Source of the DNA: Bacteroidaceae bacterium
GTDB taxonomy: Bacteria; Bacteroidota; Bacteroidia; Bacteroidales; Bacteroidaceae
NCBI GenBank assembly: GCA_900752815.1
Contig: CAADWS010000041.1
Coordinates: forward strand, 1 to 61,549
Length of the DNA stretch: 61,549 nt
Direction of reading: 5' to 3'
Position 1 is the first letter of the stretch, and every line of letters starts with the position of its first letter. Of this stretch, positions 35,031-43,367 are shown piece by piece. Under the pieces are notes generated by a model that worked only from the letters and a program-made list of their open reading frames with translations, had not been told where the DNA came from and searched no databases. The position numbers were made by a program, and so were the translations under genes.

Positions 35031-35489
35031 CTAATCCTTTCTCAACTCGTTAAACCGCATTTTCAGATTAACCATTTTGCGCAGACGCTCTATGTCGTGC
35101 CGGTCTGCCATGCGTCCGCAGACAAACTGCACAGCCCCGGATAGCAGCATTACATCTATAGACCGCTCCGGCTTGAAATCGCCGCCTGCTTCCGCTTTGG
35201 CTTCCCACAGCCACGTAGCGGCCACTATCAGAATGTCTGCCAGTTCGTCTGCCGCCGTATTATGCAAATTAGCCTCGTAGTAAGCCGTAAAATCTTCGTC
35301 CGATAGTTTGCCCGTCTTTTCTATTATCTCGTCAAATTCGGGTGTTTCTGCGCTTCTGTCGGCGGCTTTCCAGTATTCGCCCAACTCTATGCGCAAAGAC
35401 TTGATACAGCCTACGCCTGTGGTGTCTTTGCCGCGCCTTGTGGCTGCGGTGTGACACCGTTCTGCTATGTTAAAAAGTAAGTCGTACAT
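35031..35489 (-). CDS. MazG-like nucleotide pyrophosphohydrolase
   Basis: A 152-residue helical protein with the MazG/dUTPase-2-like metal motifs ELGEYW and AADELADILIVAATWLWE. It probably hydrolyses a (d)NTP or an alarmone-type nucleotide, a common phage function that shapes the nucleotide pool. It lies 4 bp before the DNA polymerase gene. Confidence 0.75.
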   Translation of the reverse strand: MYDLLFNIAERCHTAATRRGKDTTGVGCIKSLRIELGEYWKAADRSAETPEFDEIIEKTGKLSDEDFTAYYEANLHNTAADELADILIVAATWLWEAKAEAGGDFKPERSIDVMLLSGAVQFVCGRMADRHDIERLRKMVNLKMRFNELRKD

Positions 35490-35511
35490 CTTGTTTCTTT
35501 TTTTTGGGAAA

Positions 35512-35552
35512 ACCCCGGCGGCTCCGTGGCCTTTAATCCTTACCGCCGGGGT
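35512..35552. promoter_or_regulatory. Long GC-rich hairpin between ssb and mazG-like genes
   Basis: ACCCCGGCGG pairs perfectly with CCGCCGGGGT across a 21-nt loop. On the minus strand a TTTT follows, so it may attenuate transcription or protect mRNA ends. It is the strongest hairpin of the early region. Confidence 0.55.
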
Positions 35553-35565
35553 GGGTCATGCCAGT

Positions 35566-36123
35566 TTACAAATCTTCGTCATCTTCCATATCCAAATCGG
35601 CAAAGTCGCTTTCAGCCGAAGCCCTGCCGCCCAGACGCTCATCGTCTTTGTACTTCATAATGTTGTTGAGGCCGCACGCTACGCCCCTGTTGCCGTTCTT
35701 GTCGTAGCCGTAGAAAGTCACGGACATTATAGCCCATACGCCGCTATAAATATCGTCCTCGTCCACTATCGGGGCTTTATTCTTATCCACAATGCCGGGG
35801 CGCGTGTTGCTCTTGGCGTTGACGTACAAATGTCCTTCGTAGGTGTCATCCTCTTTGTCCGTGTCGCCATCGTGCAGCGGCATATCCAGCTTCTTAGGCT
35901 CTTTGCCGCTCCACTTCGACACTATGGCGGCTTTCTTTGCGGCCTCTATAGCCTGCTGTAACGCGGCTATGGTTTCCTTTTCCTCTTTCGGTATCAGTAC
36001 GTTTGTCATGTACTTACCGTTAGCGGTATCGCCATCCGGCGCATACTTGCTGAATACGTGTGTGTAACTCAATCGGCACGGGCCGAACACTACCTTAGTG
36101 TCTTTTACAATCGGTGTAATCAT
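35566..36123 (-). CDS. ssDNA-binding protein (DUF2815-like)
   Basis: A 185-residue protein of the DUF2815 phage single-strand DNA-binding type: VKDTKVVFGPCRLSYTHVFSKYAPDGDTANGKYMTNVLIPKEEKETI... GHLYVNAKSNTRPGIVD. It has a very acidic C-terminus (DFADLDMEDDEDL), as SSB proteins have. It neighbours the DUF2800 nuclease, a pairing seen in many phages. Confidence 0.82.
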   Translation of the reverse strand: MITPIVKDTKVVFGPCRLSYTHVFSKYAPDGDTANGKYMTNVLIPKEEKETIAALQQAIEAAKKAAIVSKWSGKEPKKLDMPLHDGDTDKEDDTYEGHLYVNAKSNTRPGIVDKNKAPIVDEDDIYSGVWAIMSVTFYGYDKNGNRGVACGLNNIMKYKDDERLGGRASAESDFADLDMEDDEDL

Positions 36124-36164
36124 ATCTTTAACTTTTTATCCACTCCCGGAACGCCGGGCCGTTT

Positions 36165-36269
36165 TTATTGTTTATTCGTTCTAAATCCATGTACAGCTAT
36201 ACCCAGCAGGATAGCCAGATACAATGCCCAAAAGGGGTGCTGCATCACAAAATCAAATACTGTCTGCAT
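36165..36269 (-). CDS. 34-residue single-TM protein
   Basis: MQTVFDFVMQHPFWALYLAILLGIAVHG plus six residues, with one hydrophobic helix. The start lies 2 bp after the stop of the DUF2800 gene, so it is in the operon. A small hairpin CCCGG/CCGGG (36145-36158) follows. Role unknown. Confidence 0.5.
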   Translation of the reverse strand: MQTVFDFVMQHPFWALYLAILLGIAVHGFRTNKQ

Positions 36270-36271
36270 CA

Positions 36272-37420
36272 CTAAACATTTATGTCCTTGAAATCATCCA
36301 GCACCGGGTCTATCGCCGGACGCTTGTCACTCTCCGGGGCCAGTGTCGGCTTGCCCTGCGGCTTCTCGATATACTCACTACAGATAGCGGCAAACTGTTT
36401 TTTGCCTACCAGTTTCTCCAGTTCGGTAATGGTGCGCAGTTCCTGCGGCTTGTATATCTCGATAGTCTTGTAACCGGCTTTGTTGAGTGCCACGGCCGCC
36501 GCGTCTTGGTTTACTATTTTCCGTATGCTGCGGCCCTCTACGATTTTCCAGCCCGGTAGCTGTACGCCGCTTAACGCCTGTTGCAGGGCGTAATCTTCCA
36601 CACCGGCTAACCACGTCTTAACCGTGGGCAACAAAGGCAGTACGTCTTTTGCCAGTTCGTCTGTGCCTATCAGTTTCGGGTCGTTGGTAATGGCTTCCGT
36701 GCATAGCTTGGTAAGCGCACGGCATTTGCTTTTCACTTTGCAGAACTGGCACCAGTTGCCGGGGTTCTGCGCCCCGTTGCCCTCGTAGGCTTCACGTGCT
36801 TTCGGCACCAGTGTTTCGTCAACCCACGCCAACAGGTCGGATATAGATAACTCAAACTCGCTGAGGTTGTCGATACGCGGCTGTATAATCGTCATGCGTA
36901 CACGGTCTATTTTGTACTCGAAATTAAACCTGTCGTATGCTCCCAGCGCGTATATCATCATCTGGGGGTTACGGTATGCGGACACTTTCACGCCCTTGCC
37001 ATACTTGAAGTCTATAACCTCCATCGTGCCGTCTGCGATAATAATAGCGTCCGCAGTTCCGAAAGCGTCCGGGATATAGCTACTGAAATCCAGCCGTGTT
37101 TCGATAAGCAGCTGCGCATCCTCCACAGTGGCGCGTGCAGCGTTGTATTTCTCCAGCACGATAGTTTTGTACGTGTCGGTGTATTCGTCCATTTCGCCCG
37201 TGTGGTATTCCTCGTTAAGCTCGTTAATCTCTGCCACCTCATCGGAAATGTCGTAGCCCAAAAACTCTTTCAGTTTCATAGCGCAGTAGGCGTGCGCTAA
37301 TGTACCCTCGGCGGCATAGCTGCTGCCGCTGTCCGGCTCGTTTGCCTCCAGCCTCGGTGCGGCTGTGCAGTTAATCCATCTGTGCGCTGCGGACGGACTT
37401 AATAATGCGTGCTTTCCCAT
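36272..37420 (-). CDS. DUF2800 PD-(D/E)XK nuclease, Cas4/AddB-like
   Basis: A 382-residue protein starting MGKHALLSPSAAHRWINCTAAPRLE, the DUF2800 signature. Nuclease residues are seen in GTADAIIIADGTMEVIDFKYGKGVKV (D...D..K). Cysteines C226-C229-C235 region (WCQFCKVKSKCRA) plus an earlier Cys suggest an Fe-S cluster as in Cas4 and AddB. It probably trims DNA ends in phage recombination together with the ssDNA-binding protein. Confidence 0.85.
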   Translation of the reverse strand: MGKHALLSPSAAHRWINCTAAPRLEANEPDSGSSYAAEGTLAHAYCAMKLKEFLGYDISDEVAEINELNEEYHTGEMDEYTDTYKTIVLEKYNAARATVEDAQLLIETRLDFSSYIPDAFGTADAIIIADGTMEVIDFKYGKGVKVSAYRNPQMMIYALGAYDRFNFEYKIDRVRMTIIQPRIDNLSEFELSISDLLAWVDETLVPKAREAYEGNGAQNPGNWCQFCKVKSKCRALTKLCTEAITNDPKLIGTDELAKDVLPLLPTVKTWLAGVEDYALQQALSGVQLPGWKIVEGRSIRKIVNQDAAAVALNKAGYKTIEIYKPQELRTITELEKLVGKKQFAAICSEYIEKPQGKPTLAPESDKRPAIDPVLDDFKDINV

Positions 37421-37423
37421 AGG

Positions 37424-37966
37424 TCAAAACGGACAATCTTCTACTAACTCATCATTCTTCACAGTCACCGCATCGCAGCAGGCTATAAACTTGGCGCGGC
37501 TCTCGCTGTCCGGCAATGCGCTGGGCTTTTCCGCACCAAACATGGCGGCCGTGTTCTTAAACCACCCTGTCAGCGTCCTATGCCACCGCTTGTAACCCTC
37601 GCTGTCGGTTTTCTCTTTGTAGTTCTCGCCCTCTATGCGCCTGCGTGTTCTATCCATCGCCGCACGCACATCTACTTCGGTGTATTCCTTTTTGTCATTC
37701 TGCGGCTGCGGTTCCGGGGCTGGTGCCGGTTCGGGCTGCGGCTCATTTGCCGGTGCCTCTGGTTCCGGCATGGCTGCTGCGGCTTTGTCCTCGGTCGGCT
37801 TGTTGGCCACTTCCGGCTTCGGCTGTGGCTTTGCCGGTTTGCTTGGCTTCGGTGCGGCTGGCAGTTCTGCCACCTGCGCCGGACGGTTTAACACCGCTGA
37901 TAACAGCGTGTACAGTTCGGCATTTAAGCCGACATTAACCTGTACGTTAATCTGAATTGGTTGCAT
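37424..37966 (-). CDS. Hypothetical protein with Pro/Ala/Glu-rich linker
   Basis: A 180-residue protein in three parts: an N-terminal NVQVNVGLNAELYTLLSAVL helix, a ~65-residue low-complexity PAPKPSKPAKPQPKPE linker, and a charged C-terminal domain (EVDVRAAMDRTRRRIEGENY... WHRTLTGWFKNTAAMFG). It starts the early operon close to the nuclease gene. No family is recognised. Confidence 0.6.
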   Translation of the reverse strand: MQPIQINVQVNVGLNAELYTLLSAVLNRPAQVAELPAAPKPSKPAKPQPKPEVANKPTEDKAAAAMPEPEAPANEPQPEPAPAPEPQPQNDKKEYTEVDVRAAMDRTRRRIEGENYKEKTDSEGYKRWHRTLTGWFKNTAAMFGAEKPSALPDSESRAKFIACCDAVTVKNDELVEDCPF

Positions 37967-37988
37967 ACTAAATTTGATTTATTGGTGA

Positions 37989-38210
37989 TTAAATTTCGTC
38001 ATCGTCTAACACTTGTATTTTGCCCTGCTTTTCCCAGCGTACCAGTAGGCGGTATGCTGCATACCCTGCTGCAAATCCCACGGCCTTTGTCACGAAAAAG
38101 ACCGTAAACCATCGCACGTTATCTAACGCCGTGTTCGGCTCTGAAAAAATGCCAAAAGTGGCAATGAAGCCCAGCGCGAAAAGCACTGTATAGTAAAATG
38201 ACTGTTTCAT
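37989..38210 (-). CDS. Small two-TM membrane protein
   Basis: A 73-residue protein with hydrophobic segments FYYTVLFALGFIATFGIF and WFTVFFVTKAVGFAAGYAAY, then a short charged tail. Early phage membrane proteins often act on host physiology or superinfection, but nothing in the sequence decides this. Confidence 0.55.
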   Translation of the reverse strand: MKQSFYYTVLFALGFIATFGIFSEPNTALDNVRWFTVFFVTKAVGFAAGYAAYRLLVRWEKQGKIQVLDDDEI

Positions 38211-38229
38211 ATTCTGTAAATTTGAATTG

Positions 38230-38430
38230 TTATAAATAGGTAGTTTCCCAGCACTTGATTATGTGCCGCCCGGTGGTGAACTTTGCCCGGCCCGCTTTGC
38301 GCACAAAGAATTTGATACAGCCGTTATCCTCCCAGCGTTTCACGGTATGCCGCTCCACGCCCAGAAGTTCCGCTGCCTCTTTCTGGTTGTAGCGTCTATC
38401 GGGGTCACACACCGGCTTAACTGTTACCAT
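38230..38430 (-). CDS. Excisionase-like winged HTH protein (MerR/HTH_17)
   Basis: A 66-residue protein with the pattern YNQKEAAELLGVERHTVKRWEDNGCIKFF, the HTH_17 excisionase fold. It probably bends attachment-site DNA and directs the integrase towards excision, or represses the lysogeny promoter. It overlaps the first gene of the early operon by 14 nt. Confidence 0.8.
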   Translation of the reverse strand: MVTVKPVCDPDRRYNQKEAAELLGVERHTVKRWEDNGCIKFFVRKAGRAKFTTGRHIIKCWETTYL

Positions 38431-38620
38431 GCTTCGTTACGGTTAGGGTCAGTCCGTCTGACTTGCAGGCAAACCGGCAGTTCTCCATCTTCTGCATTGC
38501 ATAGGCGGTGTTTTTCTGGCTATCCATGTCGTAGCCGTCTTTGCATTGCACCACCACTGTATCGCCTATCTTCATGGCGCGTAGGCAGTCGCGTGTAATC
38601 TTTTCTTTCTTTTGCTCCAT
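38417..38620 (-). CDS. 67-residue hypothetical protein, first early gene
   Basis: MEQKKEKITRDCLRAMKIGDTVVVQCKDGYDMDSQKNTAYAMQ..., a small protein with two Cys and no recognised family. It is the first gene of the leftward operon, divergent from the repressor, so it is probably under direct repressor control. Confidence 0.55.
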   Translation of the reverse strand: MEQKKEKITRDCLRAMKIGDTVVVQCKDGYDMDSQKNTAYAMQKMENCRFACKSDGLTLTVTKHGNS

Positions 38621-38681
38621 CTTTTTTACGCTTTCGGTTAAAAAACTTTGTTCGTTTGTTGGCGCAATAGAAAAAACTGCC

Positions 38682-38689
38682 TAACTTTG
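38682..38689 (+). promoter_or_regulatory. Possible Bacteroidetes -7 box (TAACTTTG)
   Basis: Matches the TAnnTTTG consensus on the + strand, with TTTG 23 bp upstream (slightly longer than the usual 19-21). It could drive the repressor with a long leader. An imperfect copy of the segment TTTGTTCG...TTGG.GCAA recurs near 38765. Confidence 0.35.
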
Positions 38690-38784
38690 CGGCGGTAATA
38701 AATTGGTTTGGTTGGCTGGCCTGTTAGGTCGGCAGCCCTTTCTATGCGCTAACGTCTTTGTTTATTTGTTCGTTGGTGCAAGGG

Positions 38785-38831
38785 AAGTAAAATTTTACTT
38801 AACCACCAAATGTTTTGAGTAGAAATTTACT
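38785..38831. promoter_or_regulatory. Putative repressor operators upstream of the HTH repressor
   Basis: A perfect 16-bp palindrome AAGTAAAATTTTACTT (38785-38800) and an imperfect one AGTAGAAATTTACT (38818-38831) lie in the divergent region between the repressor and the early operon. The TTTACTT half-site is common to both. This is the layout expected for autoregulation and early repression. Confidence 0.6.
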
Positions 38832-38845
38832 TGCAAATTGAAAAA

Positions 38846-39211
38846 ATGGACGAAATAGGAGTAAAAAGCCGCCTGCGCACCGCTTTAGAAGCATATAATG
38901 AAAACCCTACCAGCTTAGCTAAAAAGTTTGGGGTTAATCAGAAAACACTAAATAACCAGATTAATAGTGATACCGCAGTATCATTAAGTACAATTTTACT
39001 AATATCTGAGGCCCTACCGGAAATATCGCTCGAATGGCTGCTACGTGGTAGGGGTGATATGTCATTAACTTCTGCATCTGTGGTAAACAGCCACAATGTA
39101 AACAGCAAAGTTAATAGTGACAATAATACGCTACCGGAAAGTTTTGTACGGGATATGTTGGCTGAAAAAGATAAGCAGATACAGACGTTATTAGAAATAC
39201 TGAAAAAATGA
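38846..39211 (+). CDS. Phage repressor, HTH_XRE type
   Basis: About 121 residues from the ATG at 38846 (MDEIGVKSRLRTALEAY). The helix-turn-helix NPTSLAKKFGVNQKTLNNQINSDTAVSLSTILLISEALP covers residues ~18-58, followed by a WLLRGRGDM segment typical of Bacteroidetes phage repressors and a C-terminal coiled coil (ESFVRDMLAEKDKQIQTLLEIL). It should maintain lysogeny by binding the palindromes just upstream. The downstream gene's ATG overlaps its TGA. The module is visibly A+T-richer than the lytic genes. Confidence 0.85.
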   Translation: MDEIGVKSRLRTALEAYNENPTSLAKKFGVNQKTLNNQINSDTAVSLSTILLISEALPEISLEWLLRGRGDMSLTSASVVNSHNVNSKVNSDNNTLPESFVRDMLAEKDKQIQTLLEILKK

Positions 39212-39864
39212 TATTCGTTTTACTTTTCGCCTTATTGATAATCGCATTTTGGATTGATAATGCGTTTTTGGGTATGCTATCAATCGTATCGATAGTGGCA
39301 TATACTATCTATTTTATCGTTCACAAAATAAAGAATAAGAAAAATAAGCTAGCCCCACAAACCAATACAGCCGTAAAAGTTACTGCTGGTTCTGCTGATG
39401 GTACATATTATACAAAGATAGCAGGCGTACAGCATCATAACGGAAAGAAAGACATAGGCGGTTTCTTAGGTTACGTTTGTTCTGAGCCTAACAACCCATA
39501 CGATAAAAATGCTATCGCCGTATATAGGAATGATAATAAACTTTTGGGGTATATATCCAAAGACGAAGTAGCGGACTATCGAAAGTGGTCGGCCAAAGAA
39601 AACTTACCCTGTGTAGGATTTATAAAAGCTGGTGACGACGTGCCGTTGTTTGGTAAAGTGAAAATCATAGATACTGATAAAGACGAAACAGATTTAATCG
39701 TAGCCCAATATGTAAAATGGATAGTTTCAAACTTCGGCACAAAGTTTATCCCTAATGGTTTCAGTGTAAATACTGATAAAGAGTTACGGACAAAAACGGG
39801 CTGGATAGACTTTTTAGATGGATATATAGAAGAAAAAGAAACTGAATTATATGAAGAAGTATAA
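39208..39864 (+). CDS. Membrane-anchored HIRAN-domain protein (lysogenic conversion candidate)
   Basis: A 218-residue protein with two N-terminal hydrophobic stretches (MIFVLLFALLIIAFWI, MLSIVSIVAYTIYFIV), a Lys-rich linker and a HIRAN domain (TKIAGVQHHNG... SEPNNPYDKNAIAVYRNDNKLLGYISKDEV). HIRAN domains bind DNA 3' ends or stalled forks. A membrane-tethered one co-expressed with the repressor in the lysogen would be well placed to sense incoming phage DNA. Translation is coupled to the repressor by an ATGA overlap. Function is inferred. Confidence 0.75.
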   Translation: MIFVLLFALLIIAFWIDNAFLGMLSIVSIVAYTIYFIVHKIKNKKNKLAPQTNTAVKVTAGSADGTYYTKIAGVQHHNGKKDIGGFLGYVCSEPNNPYDKNAIAVYRNDNKLLGYISKDEVADYRKWSAKENLPCVGFIKAGDDVPLFGKVKIIDTDKDETDLIVAQYVKWIVSNFGTKFIPNGFSVNTDKELRTKTGWIDFLDGYIEEKETELYEEV

Positions 39865-39868
39865 GACT

Positions 39869-39887
39869 GCAAATTTTCAGCAAATAG
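39869..39887 (+). other. Candidate right attachment site
   Basis: GCAAATTTTCAGCAAATAG shortly after the HIRAN stop. Its two halves both match the left end (84-94 and 97-107, where 2 extra bases separate them). The exact crossover is not determined. The remaining 39,888-40,061 is A+T-rich with no gene seen. Confidence 0.4.
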
Positions 39888-40061
39888 ATTTTTATAATGT
39901 ATAACTAATTGATTTACAGCGTGTTAAATTATTCTCTTTTATATAGTTAGGAAGTATGGAATATCAGTTTTTACAAAACTTAACAAGGTGTTTGAGTTTT
40001 CGTATTCTTTTTGTTTTTTTCGTTATTTTTAGTCTGACAGGCAGTTACGGCAACCTTACTT

Positions 40062-40175
40062 ATGGATAAATTTGTAGTGAGCCGAAGCCTCCAACGCTCT
40101 GTTCAGGGTGATTGCGGAGTGCTTATGCAGGCCTTGCAACATAAGATTACAACGTATGAAAATATTAATGTATGA
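40062..40175 (+). CDS. Possible 37-residue leader peptide before DUF3943 gene
   Basis: MDKFVVSRSLQRSVQGDCGVLMQAL plus 12 residues, ending in a TGA that overlaps the first ATG of the DUF3943 frame (ATGA). It could be a coupled small ORF or the remnant of a gene interrupted by the prophage. Weak evidence. Confidence 0.25.
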   Translation: MDKFVVSRSLQRSVQGDCGVLMQALQHKITTYENINV

Positions 40176-41008
40176 GAAGTAAGGTAATATATATAATGAA
40201 ATTCATGTTGAGTATGTTTGTCGGAACGCAAAGTGTCTCGGCCCATACTCCTGATTCAATCAACACGTCAAAACCGGATAGTGCTGAGAACAGATATTCT
40301 GCTGACGACACTCTGAATCGTCATAAGAAAGAAAAACAGTGCATCTACGCACTGCCCTACTCCACACGCACGAGTTGTCCGGACTACAAGCGCATGTGGA
40401 CCAATACCGGAGTGTTGTTTGCAGGCGGTCTGACAGCTTTGGGAGTGCTCGAGATGTTGCCCGAGGATGCCACGGCGTGGAACAAGGATGAGTTGCGCAA
40501 GGTGCCTTTCTTCAAGCGATGGAGCATGCATGTGAGGCAGGGACCTGCGTGGGACGGCGATAAATTCATATTCAACTATGTGCTCCATCCTTATGCCGGT
40601 GCGGCCTACTACATGAGTGCCCGCAGCCTCGGGTTCAATGTCCTGGGCTCTTTTCTCTATTGCGCGGGCATATCCACCCTGTTCTGGGAGTACGGCATAG
40701 AGGCCTTTATGGAGATTCCTTCGATACAGGACCTCATCGTGACGCCTCTGTCGGGACTGATACTCGGCGAAGCGTTCTATCGTGTGAAAAGGCATATTGT
40801 GGACAACGGCTACACGCTGTGCAACTCGAAGGTGTTGGGCAACATTGTGGCTTTTCTGGTAGATCCGGTGAATGAGGTGATAGGTCTGTTTGCCGGCAAC
40901 CCGTGTCGTGAGCTTGCCAAGCAGAAGGTAGGAATATCCTGCACGCCGTGGGTAAGCAGCTCAAACGGCACTTCGTTCGGATTTACGCTCAATATCATAA
41001 GTCTGTGA
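40172..41008 (+). CDS. DUF3943 membrane protein
   Basis: A 278-residue protein with an N-terminal signal (MKFMLSMFVGTQSVSAHT, with an alternative start at 40196) and the DUF3943 core: KFIFNYVLHPYAGAAYYMSARSLGFNVLGSFLYCAGISTLFWEYGIEAFMEIPSIQDLIVTPLSGLILGE. The family is widespread in Bacteroidetes envelopes and its function is unknown. It is the first clear host gene after the prophage. Confidence 0.8.
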   Translation: MRSKVIYIMKFMLSMFVGTQSVSAHTPDSINTSKPDSAENRYSADDTLNRHKKEKQCIYALPYSTRTSCPDYKRMWTNTGVLFAGGLTALGVLEMLPEDATAWNKDELRKVPFFKRWSMHVRQGPAWDGDKFIFNYVLHPYAGAAYYMSARSLGFNVLGSFLYCAGISTLFWEYGIEAFMEIPSIQDLIVTPLSGLILGEAFYRVKRHIVDNGYTLCNSKVLGNIVAFLVDPVNEVIGLFAGNPCRELAKQKVGISCTPWVSSSNGTSFGFTLNIISL

Positions 41009-41850
41009 ATGACGCCTGACAACCTGTGTGCCCGCCTTTCTGCCTGTAGTTGTGTGTGCCTGTTGTGATTCTCGATGTGGCGGACAGCCGTATGGCGGGA
41101 CGTGACGGCACTGTGAACCGTGCGCATTGCACGCTTTACAGGCAATAAAAAATGATTCATATTCTGACAAATGATGATGCAGCCACAGCAAATACACATT
41201 TCTCAGAGTGTCATATCTGTGCAGATGGGTGGAAAGTAGGTGCTGCACGCGGCGTTGCATCGTGGTGTGAGGAGTGTGGACGGAGGAAAGGCAGCGACGT
41301 ATGGTGGGTGTATAAAAAAACGGAAAAACGGGACGGATGTGTTAAATATTTGCTGTCGGAAATGCTGAAAAACCGCGTCGCGACGCGCAGGACGTGCAGA
41401 CGGACGGAAAAACACGGATTTTTGGGCTGTATATATAAATTGTTGATATACAGCGGGTTATGGAATATGACGAAATGAAGGATTCTTGTCCGGTTTGCGA
41501 AATGGGCTTAATCAGGTTGCGAAAGAGCCCATTTCGGAGCATGATATGGGCTTTATCAGGTGGCGATATGGTGCTAATCAGAGTGCGAAATGGTGCTTAT
41601 TGCATGATAACGCTGCGGCAACGGGCCAACGGATTGGTGGAAATGCGAATGAAAAAGGTAAAAAACGAGGGTGCGTAACTCCGGAATGAGAAAAACGGAA
41701 TGTTAAATGCGGAGGTCCGAAAGTTAATGGACGTTAATGGAAATTTGCATAAACGGGCGCGGCTCGGGTGGATGATTAAGGCGTGGACGGGCGAGGACGA
41801 CTGTGCGTTCTGATGCGCGGCGCATGGCGACAGGCAGCGCATTGACGACA
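41009..41850. other. Intergenic region without recognisable gene
   Basis: Open frames here (for example 41152-41478) have biased, non-protein-like composition. The region contains a stretch of degenerate repeats (41497-41610) and an A/G-rich tail before the operon terminator. No RNA gene is recognised. Confidence 0.5.
41497..41610 (+). repeat. Degenerate ~22-bp tandem repeats, locus 1
   Basis: About five consecutive units of the form (G/T)GCGAAATGGGCTTAATCAG, GGCGATATGGTGCTAATCAG and GTGCGAAATGGTGCTTATT, with one unit partly inverted (GAAAGAGCCCATTTCG). The same motif family is found at 51,760-51,900. Confidence 0.6.
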
Positions 41851-41884
41851 AAGCCCCGCATCCGTTTCGTGGGATGCGGGGCTT
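41851..41884 (-). terminator. Terminator of the GH30 polysaccharide locus
   Basis: AAGCCCCGCATCC pairs with GGATGCGGGGCTT (13 bp, 8-nt loop), followed on the minus strand by TTT. It lies 37 bp after the last gene of the leftward operon. Confidence 0.82.
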
Positions 41885-41920
41885 CGCTTTCAGTTATTGT
41901 CGCGGCATTGCCGCCTCGTT

Positions 41921-43306
41921 TCATTTCTTCTCGACTATGAGTTTACCCTTATCGGTTCCTGCTGTCAGGTCAACGGTGAATACATAAGTATCGCCGTCGG
42001 TCAGTGTTACGCCCGGACGCAGATATATGTTGCCGTCGTCGTGGCCGCCCTGATACTCTGTCGTTCCGTCGCCCACGGCAAAGATGTTGCTGTCGGTGGT
42101 CAGATAGTATGTGCCGCCAGAGCCCTTGAACTCGATGCCCCATCCTGCCTGTCCGAAGAACTTGAAGTTAAGGTTGCTGCCGTCTGCCTGCAACTGTTTG
42201 CCGATGGTGAGCGTTATCTGGTAAACCTTATCCTTTATCGGTGCGAGACAGAGCGCGTGGTCGGTGTCGGTCCACCATCCCTGACCGCTTATCTGAGCAT
42301 AGGTAGGCTTGCAGATGCAGTCGCTTCCTATTACCCAAAGAGCACCGCTTCCGTCGGCAGAGAGAGTAGCCGTGTTCTCGGTGTCGGCCATCTGCCATAC
42401 TCTGAATCCGCCGTTCGTGAAGTCGGCTTTCAGTGTGTACATGCCTGACATCGGGAGGAATGTGAACGTACCGTCAGCATTCTTCTGGAAGAAGTCTGGA
42501 TCGTAGTACCAGCTGTCTTCGGCAAACTTGTCGGAGCCTGTTATCTCATATACAGCGTTCTGGGTGAACTCGCCCACATATACGTTGGCGCCGTCGGCGT
42601 CGGTCAGTGTGATGACAGGTATGTCTGACTGCGGACCGAACTCATAGGTGAGCACGTTGAACCACACGTCGAATGTTCCTGCCGATGTGGATGAGAACGT
42701 AAGATTGTCCGTCACGCCCTGTGTCACTCCTTCAGTTCCCTGTCCGAAGGTCTGCGGCACGTTGTCGGTGCCTGTTGACGGAGTAAGGATGTAACCCGTC
42801 ACGTTGCGCGATGACGATGTGACGGTGCCTTTGAAGAGATACGGGTCTGAGGCGTCCGGAGTGAGTCTGTACTGGTTTCCGTCAGAAGCCATGAGTGTTA
42901 TGTATTCGTAGTGAGGACGGCTGAGGTCAACGGTCACCGTCTTTGTGGATATGGCCAGACGTATGTTCTGAAGCGTGAGGCGTACCTCTGCCTCGCCGTC
43001 GGGCACGTTCTTGTAGAACGGAGCGTAGAGCTTCACGGTGTATTCGCCCTCGGTCTTTGTACGCAGTGTGACGTTATCCACCACCTCGTCGCCGTAGCAC
43101 AGCTGCGCTTTCAGTGTTGACAGCGGTATGCCTGCCTCGTCGGAGCAATTCACTTTCAGGGTTATGCTGTCGCCGAACATTGCGGGCTGGAGGTTTTCGG
43201 CCACTATTACAGGGCTGCCCTCGCCCTCTTTCTCGTCATCGCTGCACGAAGACAGTAGCGGCAGAAAGAAGAGAGCCAGCATCATATATTTTGTTAAGTG
43301 TTTCAT
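41921..43306 (-). CDS. Surface glycan-binding lipoprotein (SusE/F-like, DUF5121-type)
   Basis: A 461-residue lipoprotein (lipobox LLSSC, Cys21) with three to four beta-sandwich domains. The C-terminal part (WWTDTDHALCLAPIKDKVYQITLTIGKQLQ... NLNFKFFGQAGWGIEF... DGNIYLRPG) matches the pattern of SusE/F-like or DUF5121 surface glycan-binding proteins. It should hold polysaccharide at the cell surface for the SusCD transporter. It is the last gene of the operon, 61 bp after the GH30 gene. Confidence 0.82.
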   Translation of the reverse strand: MKHLTKYMMLALFFLPLLSSCSDDEKEGEGSPVIVAENLQPAMFGDSITLKVNCSDEAGIPLSTLKAQLCYGDEVVDNVTLRTKTEGEYTVKLYAPFYKNVPDGEAEVRLTLQNIRLAISTKTVTVDLSRPHYEYITLMASDGNQYRLTPDASDPYLFKGTVTSSSRNVTGYILTPSTGTDNVPQTFGQGTEGVTQGVTDNLTFSSTSAGTFDVWFNVLTYEFGPQSDIPVITLTDADGANVYVGEFTQNAVYEITGSDKFAEDSWYYDPDFFQKNADGTFTFLPMSGMYTLKADFTNGGFRVWQMADTENTATLSADGSGALWVIGSDCICKPTYAQISGQGWWTDTDHALCLAPIKDKVYQITLTIGKQLQADGSNLNFKFFGQAGWGIEFKGSGGTYYLTTDSNIFAVGDGTTEYQGGHDDGNIYLRPGVTLTDGDTYVFTVDLTAGTDKGKLIVEKK

Positions 43307-43367
43307 TTCTGTTTTGTTTTTTAAATGTTAGACAATAAAAACCTTAGAATAGTGGTGTGTCATGATG

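Larger units (their letters stand above)
81..39887. mobile_element. Integrated siphovirus-type prophage with tyrosine integrase
   Basis: The span runs from TCAGCAAA repeats beside the integrase to a matching repeat after the HIRAN gene. It holds a complete set of integration, repression, replication, packaging, head, tail and lysis genes, nearly all on the minus strand. The end coordinates are inferred from the short shared sequences (TCAGCAAATAG at 97-107 and 39877-39887). The left host flank is mostly outside the window, so the exact attL is unproven. The next recognisable gene after 39.9 kb (DUF3943) and all genes beyond it look like host genes. Confidence 0.85.

Noticed and set aside
1..39887. 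Mu-like (transposable) phage such as the DGR-bearing Hankyphage
   Set aside because: There is a tyrosine integrase with excisionase-like protein and HK97-type head genes, and no DDE transposase or MuB homolog.
41152..41478. Open frame of 108 codons as a gene
   Set aside because: Composition is not protein-like, there is no family resemblance, and it runs into the repeat-bearing intergenic DNA.
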